In this document: positions 28,571 to 36,553 of the stretch, in pieces | Numbering within the stretch: position 1 is the first letter of the stretch | Layout of the letters: each line of letters opens with the position of its first letter | Assembly (NCBI GenBank): GCA_022711595.1 | Contig: JAKLET010000001.1 | Coordinates: 62,001-126,000 of the forward strand | Origin: Deltaproteobacteria bacterium | GTDB taxonomy: Bacteria; Desulfobacterota; Syntrophorhabdia; Syntrophorhabdales; Syntrophorhabdaceae | DNA: 64,000 nucleotides | Reading direction: 5' to 3' | Made by a program: the position numbers and the translations under genes | The notes under the pieces: model-generated | What the model was told of the DNA's origin: nothing | Seen by the model: the letters and a program-made list of their open reading frames with translations, nothing else | Databases searched by the model: none

Positions 28571-29605
28571 ATGGAAAGCGAATACACGAAGGAAAGGGCC
28601 CTCGGGCTTTTATCGGCCGAAGGGGATGCGCTCGAAGACCTGTACCGCCATGCGGATATGGTCCGCAGAAACCACATGGGCGAGGAGGTTTTCATAAGGG
28701 GCATCGTTGAGTTTTCCAATATCTGTCTCAATGACTGCCTTTACTGCGGCATCAGGGCCTCAAACCGGGATGTGGCACGCTATGCGATCCCTCCCGAAGA
28801 GATCGTCGATATCGCCCACGCCATGAAGGGCTCCGAACAGACAACGGTCGTTCTCCAGTCGGGCGAAACACCGGGGATGGCAGACGATAAACTGGGGTCC
28901 GTCATCAGGCGGATCAAGGGCGAAACCGGCCTTGCCGTCACCGTATCGGTCGGCAACAGGCCGTATGAAACATATCGCTTCTGGAAGGAATGCGGAATGG
29001 ACCGCTACCTCCTCAGGTTCGAGACTTCGGACAGGGCCCTCTTCGCACGTCTTCGTCCCGGGTCGAGCCTTGACGAAAGACTGCGCTGTCTCGGCCACTT
29101 GAAGGACCTGGGGGTCCAGACGGGAAGCGGGTTCATGATCGGACTTCCGGGCGAAAGGCCGGAAGTACTCGCCGACAACATCATCCTGTGCCGCAGCCTT
29201 GACCTCGACATGATCGGCATCGGCCCCTTCATCCCCCATCCAGGCACTCCGCTGCGCGGCACAAAGAATGCCTATCACGATGACCCCGAAATGTTCTTCA
29301 AGGCGCTGGCGGTGCTCCGGGTCTTCAACCCCGACGCCCACATACCCGCCACAACTGCCTTCGATGCGGTCTTTCCCGGATCGGGGCGGGACCTGGCCCT
29401 TAAAAGGGGTGCCAATGTCTTTATGCCCAACAACACACCGGTAAGATACAAAAAGGAATACCTCCTCTATCCCGGAAAACCTTCCGTGGACGAATCACCG
29501 GAAGAATGCACCGAAGCGGCTGTTGCAAGGATAGAATCTTTGGGAAGGATAATAGGGAAAGGCCCCGGCCACTCCTTCAAAAAGCGGCCGGGGCGCGGTC
29601 TTTAA
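28571..29605 (+). CDS. hydE: [FeFe]-hydrogenase maturase HydE (radical SAM)
   Basis: A 344-residue radical SAM enzyme. The cluster motif is C52xxxC56xxC59 in NICLNDCLYCGIR; GETPGMADDKLG, MIGLPGERPEVLADNI and PGTPLRGT are HydE/BioB-like features. HydE acts on the HydG product (an Fe(CO)2(CN)-cysteine complex) on the way to the 2Fe subcluster of the H-cluster. It is on the opposite strand to hydG and hydF but only a few kb away. Its 3' end overlaps the convergent CBS gene by four bases, and a GC-rich stem lies within its last codons. Confidence 0.96.
   Translation: MESEYTKERALGLLSAEGDALEDLYRHADMVRRNHMGEEVFIRGIVEFSNICLNDCLYCGIRASNRDVARYAIPPEEIVDIAHAMKGSEQTTVVLQSGETPGMADDKLGSVIRRIKGETGLAVTVSVGNRPYETYRFWKECGMDRYLLRFETSDRALFARLRPGSSLDERLRCLGHLKDLGVQTGSGFMIGLPGERPEVLADNIILCRSLDLDMIGIGPFIPHPGTPLRGTKNAYHDDPEMFFKALAVLRVFNPDAHIPATTAFDAVFPGSGRDLALKRGANVFMPNNTPVRYKKEYLLYPGKPSVDESPEECTEAAVARIESLGRIIGKGPGHSFKKRPGRGL
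29562..29594 (+). terminator. Possible terminator stem inside the hydE 3' end
   Basis: Perfect inverted repeat GCCCCGGCC/GGCCGGGGC (29562-29570 with 29586-29594) with a 15-base loop, followed by GCGGTCTTTA. The T-run is poor. It lies in the last coding codons of hydE and just before the convergent CBS gene stop, so it may serve both directions. Confidence 0.35.
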
Positions 29606-30048
29606 ACGTATTTTCCGGCGATGTAATTGCTCAGGTGTTCAATGAGCATGTCTTTTTCAGATATGATGGATTTTACAACGTCACCGATGGAGATCACGCC
29701 GATGAATTTCTCATCCTCGAAAACGGGTATGTGCCTGATACGTTTCGCCGTGATAAGGACCATGCAGTCCTCAACGGATGTGTCCGGTTTTACGGTGAAC
29801 ATCTTGTCCGTCGGGGTCATGATCTCCGACACCTTGGTCTCGCGCGATGTCTTGCCTTTCAGGATGACCTTCCTCGCGTAGTCCCTTTCAGAGATGATGC
29901 CGTGGACCTTGCTCTTTTCATCGATGACCATCAACGCACCGACCTCTTTTTCACCCATGATCTTCAATGCATTGAAAACGGTATCCTTCGGCGTGATCGA
30001 CCAGACCTCTTTCTTCTTGTTCTTGAGGATCTCTTTCGCAGTTTTCAT
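29602..30048 (-). CDS. Tandem CBS-domain protein
   Basis: A 148-residue protein made of two CBS domains: VWSITPKDTVFNALKIMGEKEVGALMVIDEKSKVHGIISERDYARKVIL, then MTPTDKMFTVKPDTSVEDCMVLITAKRIRHIPVFEDEKFIGVISIGDVVK. Stand-alone CBS pairs bind adenine nucleotides and tune other proteins or act as energy sensors. It follows hydG by 112 bases and is probably the last gene of the aspA-hydF-hydG transcript or has its own promoter. Its target is not known. Confidence 0.9.
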   Translation of the reverse strand: MKTAKEILKNKKKEVWSITPKDTVFNALKIMGEKEVGALMVIDEKSKVHGIISERDYARKVILKGKTSRETKVSEIMTPTDKMFTVKPDTSVEDCMVLITAKRIRHIPVFEDEKFIGVISIGDVVKSIISEKDMLIEHLSNYIAGKYV

Positions 30049-30160
30049 CGTTCTGACTCCCCCTGTTATTTTTTCAAAAACGCGGTCGCGTTAGCTGCCG
30101 TTCCTAATTACCAGTATATAAGCAAAGTGTTATTCAGGCAAGCTCATTTTGGCTCCGCTG

Positions 30161-31576
30161 TTAAAAATAAAGGTCCCTTTCGCCCTCTTCTATCCTTTTC
30201 AGTCTGTGCTCCGTTTCTTCTCGCAGCTTCGGGTTGGGTATGGAGCACAGGTGTTCCCTGATAACGGCCTCACCGATCTTTTTTGTCTCCTTCGAGGCAT
30301 AATCGACAAGGAACTCTTTGAAGGTGAGGATGGCATTGGGCTGGCAGATGTTCTGTATCTCCCCGGTCTTCGCGAGGGCCATGAAACGGTCACCCGTCCT
30401 GCCCTGACGGTAGCATGCCGTACAGAAGCTCGGCAGATAGCCTGACCGGCAAATATTGTTTAACATCTCATCCGTCGTGCGGTGGTCTTCCACCTGGAAC
30501 TGGCCCTGGGCTTCAATTTCGCCTTTTTCAATGTCTTTGTGATATCCCCCGACACCGGTGCACGAGCCCGCACTGATCTGCGAGATACCGAGAGCTATGA
30601 CCTCATCGCGGTAACCCTGGGGTTCCCTCGTGGAAAGTATCATCCCCGTGTATGGTACAGCAAGCCTGATTACGGCCACCATCCTTTTGAAATCATCGTC
30701 GTTGACCAGGTGGGGAAATGTTTCGAAAGAAACGCCCTCGGCGGGCCTCATGCGCGGCACCGATATGGTATGGCAACCTACACCGAACCTCTCCTCCAGA
30801 TGGAGTGAATGGAGAAGGAGTGCGATGACCTCGAATTTATGGTCATAGAGGCCGAAAAGAACTCCCAGCCCCACGTCGTCGATGCCCGCCTCCATGGCCC
30901 GGTCCATCGCCATGGTATGCCAGTCATAGTCCCTCTTCGGCCCCGAGGGATGCACTTTCCCGTAGGTCTCGCGATGGTACGTTTCCTGGAAAAGGATGTA
31001 CGTGCCGATGCCGGCCTCTTTAAGCCTGCGGTAATCCTCGACGGTTGTGGCGGCAATGTTGACGTTGATGCGCCTGATGCTCCCCGTTTTTTCCTTGACA
31101 GAATAGATCTTTCGCATGGCATCGAGGACATAATCGATGGGACAGTTCTTCGGATCCTCGCCGACTTCAAGGGCGATCCTTTTGTGCCCCATTGCTTCCA
31201 GCGCGATTACCTCGCGTTCTATCTCGTCGGGTTCGAGCCTGCGGCGCACTATCTCGTTGTGCCTGCGGTACCCGCAATAGGTACAGTTATTTATGCAGTA
31301 ATTGCTAATGTAAAGCGGGGCAAAAAAAACGATCCGCCTGCCATATATCTTCTCTTTGACCTCGCGTGAAACTTCGAAAAGACGGCGCCGCAGTTCGCCG
31401 TCACCGGACTGCAGGAGAACGGCGGTCTCATATGGGGTCAACCCCTTCGCTTCACGCCCTTTCTCGATTATATCGAGGGCCTCCTTTACAGACGCGCCTT
31501 TCGCCATCTCCAGTATGTTCCAGATCTCCGCCTCGTTGATAAAATCGGCCCGTTCAACAGGTTGTTTCTCTTCCAT
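30161..31576 (-). CDS. hydG: [FeFe]-hydrogenase maturase HydG (radical SAM tyrosine lyase)
   Basis: A 471-residue enzyme that splits tyrosine to make the CO and CN ligands of the H-cluster. It has the N-terminal radical SAM motif C94xxxC98xxC101 in SNYCINNCTYCGYRR, the GTYILFQETYHRETYGKVHPSGPKRDY block typical of HydG/ThiH, and the HydG-specific C-terminal FCTACYRQGRTGDRFM, which holds the auxiliary Fe-S cluster. Length is normal. It lies 80 bases after hydF. Confidence 0.97.
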   Translation of the reverse strand: MEEKQPVERADFINEAEIWNILEMAKGASVKEALDIIEKGREAKGLTPYETAVLLQSGDGELRRRLFEVSREVKEKIYGRRIVFFAPLYISNYCINNCTYCGYRRHNEIVRRRLEPDEIEREVIALEAMGHKRIALEVGEDPKNCPIDYVLDAMRKIYSVKEKTGSIRRINVNIAATTVEDYRRLKEAGIGTYILFQETYHRETYGKVHPSGPKRDYDWHTMAMDRAMEAGIDDVGLGVLFGLYDHKFEVIALLLHSLHLEERFGVGCHTISVPRMRPAEGVSFETFPHLVNDDDFKRMVAVIRLAVPYTGMILSTREPQGYRDEVIALGISQISAGSCTGVGGYHKDIEKGEIEAQGQFQVEDHRTTDEMLNNICRSGYLPSFCTACYRQGRTGDRFMALAKTGEIQNICQPNAILTFKEFLVDYASKETKKIGEAVIREHLCSIPNPKLREETEHRLKRIEEGERDLYF

Positions 31577-31656
31577 AATCTGGCCTCCAGCCTCCGTTGG
31601 ATAAGTATATTGCCTGGCCGTCGAAAAGTAAAGGAGGGGAAAGGCTTTTTAAGTCT

Positions 31657-32889
31657 TCAGTCTTCCATGATCTGTGCCGCCTCGGGGAAGGGTTTCAGCG
31701 TACGGGGCAGGATCCCCATGACATATGCGATGAGGACACCGTAATTGACGATGGGAACACCGGCGTGCTGCGCCGTCATAAGCCTGTGGAGCATCTCCTT
31801 GCGGTTTATCATGCATGCGCCGCAGTGGATGATGAGCTTGTATCCCGAAAGGTCTTTCGGCAGCTCAAGACCGCTCACCCAGGTGTAATCGAGCGGTCCT
31901 CCCACAAGCTGATTGAGCCAGCGGGGGATCTTGACGGTCCCTATGTCATCCTCCACCCGATGGTGGGTGCAGGCTTCGGAAACAAGGACCCTGTCGCCCG
32001 GGACAAGGCCTTCCACCGCCTTCGCGCCCTCGACGAGGGTCGTCAGGTTCCCTTTGTGGCGGGCGAAGAGTATCGAGAAAGAGGTCAGGGGAACATCCTT
32101 CGGCGTGTCCGCGGCAACCTTGAGGAATGCCTGGGAATCGGTGACGACAAGCCTCGGCTTCTCCTTCAGTCTGGCCAGGGCGCCTTTCAGTTCGCGCTCC
32201 TTGACGACATAGGCCATCGCGTCGTTGTCGAGGATGTCGCGGATCGTTTGGACCTGGGGGAGGATAAGGCGCCCCTTCGGCGCGGCGAGGTCTATGGGCA
32301 CTACCAGCACAACTGTGTCACCCGGGGAGATAAGGTCCCCCAGGATCGTCGGCGTCATCCAGTCCTTCGGTGCATCCTTGATCATAGCCATCTTCAGTTC
32401 ATCGATACCCCTGCGGGTCAGGGCGCTGACCTCCACAACGGGCAGACCGGCAGACGGTAAGCGGGCTTCCACATCGAACTGCGGGTACAGGTCCATCTTG
32501 TTGACAACGATAATTACGGGCACGCTGTTCTCGCGGGCCCTGCCGATCACCTCTTCTTCATGCTGTCCCAGGCCGGATCCTGGATCTATGACCAGCAGCA
32601 TGAGGTCCGTTTTTTTGAGGACATCAAATGCCTTTTCTATGCGCATCCTCCCCAGCTCCCCCACATCATCGATACCGGCGGTATCGATGATGACAACGGG
32701 CCCGATGGGGAGTATCTCCATCGACTTGTAAACGGGATCTGTGGTTGTCCCCGGGACATCGGAGACGATGGCGATCTCCTGGTTCGTCAGGGCGTTGATG
32801 AGGCTCGATTTGCCGGCGTTGCGCCTGCCGAAGATGGCGATGTGAAGGCGGCTTCCCCTCGGCGTCTGGTTGAGTGTCGTATCGGTCAC
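31657..32889 (-). CDS. hydF: [FeFe]-hydrogenase maturation GTPase HydF
   Basis: A 410-residue scaffold that carries the 2Fe precursor to apo-HydA. The N-terminal GTPase domain has the P-loop IFGRRNAGKSSLINAL (about residues 15-30), DVPGTTTDPVYK, DTAGIDD and NKMD. The C-terminal Fe-S domain has the conserved CTHHRVEDDIG (about residues 300-310) and HCGACMINRKEM (about 350) motifs. It overlaps aspA by four bases (ATGA), showing tight coupling. Confidence 0.97.
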   Translation of the reverse strand: MTDTTLNQTPRGSRLHIAIFGRRNAGKSSLINALTNQEIAIVSDVPGTTTDPVYKSMEILPIGPVVIIDTAGIDDVGELGRMRIEKAFDVLKKTDLMLLVIDPGSGLGQHEEEVIGRARENSVPVIIVVNKMDLYPQFDVEARLPSAGLPVVEVSALTRRGIDELKMAMIKDAPKDWMTPTILGDLISPGDTVVLVVPIDLAAPKGRLILPQVQTIRDILDNDAMAYVVKERELKGALARLKEKPRLVVTDSQAFLKVAADTPKDVPLTSFSILFARHKGNLTTLVEGAKAVEGLVPGDRVLVSEACTHHRVEDDIGTVKIPRWLNQLVGGPLDYTWVSGLELPKDLSGYKLIIHCGACMINRKEMLHRLMTAQHAGVPIVNYGVLIAYVMGILPRTLKPFPEAAQIMED

Positions 32890-34319
32890 GTTTGCCCTTT
32901 CCTTCCCTTGTTCACTTTTTTCGATCCCGCTATGCCGGGCCTTGTCAGTTCGTGAGGCTGGAAGATGGCCTCGATCTCCTCTTTTGAAAAATATCCTTTT
33001 TCGACGGCGGCATCGCCGATGGTCCTTCCCTCTTCACGGGCCGCCTTTGAGATCTCGCCCGCTTTTTCGTGGCCGATGTACGGGGCAAGCGCCGCGGCAA
33101 GGCAGAGACTCTCTTCAAGCCATTTTCGGCAGCGCTTTTCGTCGGCCTCCACCCCCTCCACAAGGTGCGTGCGGAAGATGGAAACGGCGTTGATGAGGAG
33201 CTTCAGTTCCGTAAGGAGGTTGAAGGCTATAAGGGGCAAAAAGGCGTTGAGTTCGAGCTGGCCGGACGACGCCGCGAGGGTGATGGCATGGTCGTGGCTT
33301 ATTGCCTGAAAGGCGACGCTCGTTGCCATCTCCGTGATGACGGGGTTCACCTTATCAGGCATGATGGAGCTGCCTTCCTGAAGACCGGGCAGTCTTATCT
33401 CGGCAAGACCTCCCCTCGGGCCCATGGAAAGAAGGCGCATATCGGACGATACCTTTGCGAGATTAACGGCGGCGGCCCTGACAAGCCCGGAAACCTCGAC
33501 GAAGACATCTGCATTCTGCGTAACATCCACCATGTTCTCCGCCCTGGCTATGCCGAGCCCCGTGATGTTCTGCAGTTCATCGATGGCCGCGTAGATATAC
33601 TCGCGTTTGGCGTTGAGACCCGTACCTACGGCCGTACCACCCAGGTTCACCTGCCTCAGGCGCTCTTCCACCTTGAAAAGGCGCCACCTGTCACGGGCGA
33701 AGGCCTCCGCGAAAGCCCCGAACTCCTGCCCCAGCGTAACAGGCACGGCGTCCTGCATCTCGGTCCTGCCAAGCTTGAGAACACCGGCGAATTCCTGTTC
33801 CTTTTTCTGGAGTGCCCCCTGGAGACGCGCTATGGTCTCGCTCAATGTAATGACCAGTCTGATGGCGGACACCTTCAGGGCCGTTGGATAGACATCGTTT
33901 GTGGATTGGGAAAGATTGACATGACCGATGGGGTCGACAATGCCATAATCGCCCTTTCGTCCGCCGAGGATCTCGATAGCGCGATTAGCCAGGACCTCGT
34001 TCACATTCATGTTCGTCGATGTTCCCGCACCCCCCTGGAAAGCATCGACAACAAACTGATCAGCAAGGGCGCCGGCGGCCACTTCCTTTGCGGCGGCCAT
34101 TATGGCCTCACCCGTCTTCCGGTCAAGGAGCCCCGCCTGCATATTGGCGAAGGCGCACGACTGTTTCACTTCGGCAAGGGCGGCGATCAGTTCGCGGGGC
34201 ACCGGAAAAGAGGAAACGGGGAAGTTCTGAAGCGCCCTTTGCGTGTGAATACCATAATATGCACCGGCAGGCACCTCGATCTCGCCCAGAAGATCACGTT
34301 CGACCCTGAACTCACCCAT
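32886..34319 (-). CDS. aspA: Aspartate ammonia-lyase
   Basis: A 477-residue aspartase (aspartate to fumarate plus ammonia): starts FRVERDLLGEIEVPAGAYYGIHTQRA, has TSTNMNVNEVLANRA, QSTNDVYPTA and the superfamily signature GSSIMPDKVNPVI at about residues 320-332. All active-site segments are present. Its stop overlaps the hydF start, so it is co-expressed with H-cluster maturation genes. The bridging amine of the H-cluster needs a nitrogen source, and in vitro maturation work points to serine and ammonium. Supply of ammonia by AspA is an attractive reason for the linkage, but it is inference. Confidence 0.95.
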   Translation of the reverse strand: MGEFRVERDLLGEIEVPAGAYYGIHTQRALQNFPVSSFPVPRELIAALAEVKQSCAFANMQAGLLDRKTGEAIMAAAKEVAAGALADQFVVDAFQGGAGTSTNMNVNEVLANRAIEILGGRKGDYGIVDPIGHVNLSQSTNDVYPTALKVSAIRLVITLSETIARLQGALQKKEQEFAGVLKLGRTEMQDAVPVTLGQEFGAFAEAFARDRWRLFKVEERLRQVNLGGTAVGTGLNAKREYIYAAIDELQNITGLGIARAENMVDVTQNADVFVEVSGLVRAAAVNLAKVSSDMRLLSMGPRGGLAEIRLPGLQEGSSIMPDKVNPVITEMATSVAFQAISHDHAITLAASSGQLELNAFLPLIAFNLLTELKLLINAVSIFRTHLVEGVEADEKRCRKWLEESLCLAAALAPYIGHEKAGEISKAAREEGRTIGDAAVEKGYFSKEEIEAIFQPHELTRPGIAGSKKVNKGRKGQT

Positions 34320-34327
34320 TGTACCTT

Positions 34328-34356
34328 GTTATAAACTGTGCAGAAAAAACAATCAA
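34328..34356 (-). promoter_or_regulatory. Possible sigma70 promoter of aspA-hydF-hydG
   Basis: On the minus strand TTGATT (34351-34356), 17 bases, TATAAC (34328-34333). A start near 34321 would leave almost no leader before the aspA ATG at 34319, so the mRNA would be leaderless or another promoter is used. Confidence 0.4.
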
Positions 34357-34409
34357 GTACTGAAGTTGCATACGCGGTATGTCGGGATGGTCGCTGAAAC
34401 GGTCTTTTT

Positions 34410-36425
34410 TTACAGCTTTCCGAGCACTTCACTTATCTTCTTTGACAACGCTTCCAGATTGAAAGGCTTCTGGATGAACCCGTTGCAGCCTCTCTCCAGT
34501 ATGTGCGCGGCCTGACCGTCCAGACTGTATCCACTGGAAAGAATGACCTTAACGTCTGGATCCATCTCCTTAAGCCTGTCATAGGTCGCCTCCCCGCTGA
34601 GGCCGGGCATGACCATGTCTAGAATTACAATGTCTATGGAACCCATGCGGCCGGCATACAGATCAATGGCCTTTTGTCCGCTGCCTGCTGAAAGCACCTC
34701 GTATCCAAGCGCCTGGAGCATCGCGGTACTTGTTTCAAGGAGCATCTCCTGGTCGTCTACAACGAGAACTGTCCCCGATCCCTTCCGTTTGGAAACAGAG
34801 GCGCTCTTCTCCAGGCGGGGCTCCCTGTCAGGAACGGGGAGATATATCGTGAATGTCGTGCCTCGCTCTCTCTCGCTCGACACCTCTATTATGCCGCCGT
34901 GGTTCTTTATGACCCCGTAAGCGGAGGCAAGCCCCAGGCCGCTCCCCCGCCCCATCTCCCTGGTCGTGAAAAAGGGTTCGAAGATGCGCCTTTGCGTTGC
35001 CTCGTCCATTCCCACACCCGTGTCGGAAACGGCCATCTTCACATATTTTCCCGGCCGCGCTGAATAACGCATCGTGTGTACTTCCTCGAGCAGGACGCTT
35101 TTGGTCCTGAGATAAAGGTCACCGCCTCCCGGCATGGCCTGCCATGCGTTGAGATAAAGATTGACGAGGACCTGTTCTATCTGGCCACGGTCGACCTCCA
35201 CACGGGGCAGGCTGCCTGCAAGATCCTTATGGATTGTGATCTCTTTTTTTGTCCTTCCGAACATGTCCGCTGTTTCGTTGATGAGGGCATTGAGGTCTGT
35301 AGGCCTCACCTCATATTTGCCCCTTTGCGCGAAGCCGAGAAGCTTGCCCGTGAGGTCGGAACCGCTTCTCACCAATTCCTCGATGTTCTTGAGCTTTTGA
35401 AAATGAGGGTGGGAGATGTCCATATCGTAGATCATGAGGGAGGCATACCCCTGGATCCCCATGAGCAGGTTGTTAAAATCATGGGCAATGCCGCCTGCCA
35501 GCGTCCCCACGGATTCCAGTTTCTGCGCATCGAGCAGCCTCCTCTCCAGCCCCAGACGTTCTTCCTCTATGCGCTTGCGCTCGGTTATATCATGAACGGT
35601 CGCCAGAATGGCATCCGCGCCGGCCAGCGTGATCTTCCCCAGGAACACCTCGACATGAAAAGAACTGCCGTCATGGGGGCGGCGGGCCTTCCATTCAAAG
35701 GCCTTCTTTTCACCCTTTATAACGCTGTCCCACACTCCGCGTAACATACCAAGGGGATTATCGGGGGTGGAAAAGTCATTTTCGATGCTCATCGAAAACA
35801 CCTCTTCACGGGTCACCCTGTACATCTCGAGCATCTTACTGTTCATATCGATGATCTTCCCGTCCATATTGTGAATGAAGATGGCGTCGTTGACGCTGTC
35901 CAGGATCGTGCGGAGATTTCCCTCTGAAGACCTCAGGGCCTCTTCGGCTTTTTTCTGTTCCGTAATGTCCCTGATAAAACCGAGGGACGCAGGTCTGTCC
36001 TTATAGACGATAGCGGAGGCGGAGATCGCTACGTGGACCGTTGTACCGTTCTTTCTGACCAGCCTGCATTCATAGCTCGACGGGGCCTGCTCCCCTCTTT
36101 GTCTTCTTCTGGCATGATCTGCGACCATCTCCATGTCATCAGGATGGACTACCTTGAAAAGAGGCTTGTCCGAAATCTCTTCACGGCTGGTGTACCCCAA
36201 TATTTCGAGGTATTTTTTATTGCAGTAGAAGCGTTCATCTCCGGCCAGAATTATCACACCGTCATTGGAGTGTTCAATGGCCGTTCTGTACAGCGCCTCG
36301 CTCTCCTTAAGCTGTACCTTTTCCTGCCGGCGCTCGTCTTCCGATCGCCTCAGCTTCGCATTTTCTTCACGTAATTCAGACAGTTCCTGGAGGAGCTGCT
36401 CTTTTGTTCTATTCTTGTTGTCCAT
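34410..36425 (-). CDS. PAS-PAS hybrid sensor histidine kinase with receiver domain
   Basis: A 671-residue soluble kinase. A coiled coil (QLLQELSELREENAKLRR), PAS 1 (AIEHSNDGVIILAGDERFYCNKKYLEILGYTSREE, about residues 48-165), PAS 2 (ILDSVNDAIFIHNMDGKIIDMN, about 170-290), an HisKA-like region with LAGGIAHDFNNLLMGIQ (about 315), an HATPase domain (YLNAWQAMPGGGDL; DTGVGMDEATQRRIFEPFFTT; GSGLGLASAYG) and a C-terminal receiver (TVLVVDDQEMLLE; Asp in DIVILDMVMPG). No output gene is adjacent. It lies between the maturation and structural hydrogenase operons; a link to them is only positional. Confidence 0.9.
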   Translation of the reverse strand: MDNKNRTKEQLLQELSELREENAKLRRSEDERRQEKVQLKESEALYRTAIEHSNDGVIILAGDERFYCNKKYLEILGYTSREEISDKPLFKVVHPDDMEMVADHARRRQRGEQAPSSYECRLVRKNGTTVHVAISASAIVYKDRPASLGFIRDITEQKKAEEALRSSEGNLRTILDSVNDAIFIHNMDGKIIDMNSKMLEMYRVTREEVFSMSIENDFSTPDNPLGMLRGVWDSVIKGEKKAFEWKARRPHDGSSFHVEVFLGKITLAGADAILATVHDITERKRIEEERLGLERRLLDAQKLESVGTLAGGIAHDFNNLLMGIQGYASLMIYDMDISHPHFQKLKNIEELVRSGSDLTGKLLGFAQRGKYEVRPTDLNALINETADMFGRTKKEITIHKDLAGSLPRVEVDRGQIEQVLVNLYLNAWQAMPGGGDLYLRTKSVLLEEVHTMRYSARPGKYVKMAVSDTGVGMDEATQRRIFEPFFTTREMGRGSGLGLASAYGVIKNHGGIIEVSSERERGTTFTIYLPVPDREPRLEKSASVSKRKGSGTVLVVDDQEMLLETSTAMLQALGYEVLSAGSGQKAIDLYAGRMGSIDIVILDMVMPGLSGEATYDRLKEMDPDVKVILSSGYSLDGQAAHILERGCNGFIQKPFNLEALSKKISEVLGKL

Positions 36426-36500
36426 AAGAGCTCCTTCTTTAATTATCGATATAAATCGAAAATATTCAAACTGTTTACAATACTGCGGGGGTCCTCTGAA

Positions 36501-36537
36501 AAATAAAAGCCCCCGCCCTCTTGCCGGACGGGGGCTT
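36501..36537 (-). terminator. Intrinsic terminator of the minus-strand hydrogenase operon
   Basis: A 9-base perfect stem, AAGCCCCCG/CGGGGGCTT (36507-36515 with 36529-36537). Read on the minus strand it is followed by TTTTATTTTTC. It lies 16 bases after the hydA stop at 36554 and ends the long unit that begins near 50.2 kb. Confidence 0.8.
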
Positions 36538-36553
36538 CAGGGTTTGCGTCAGA

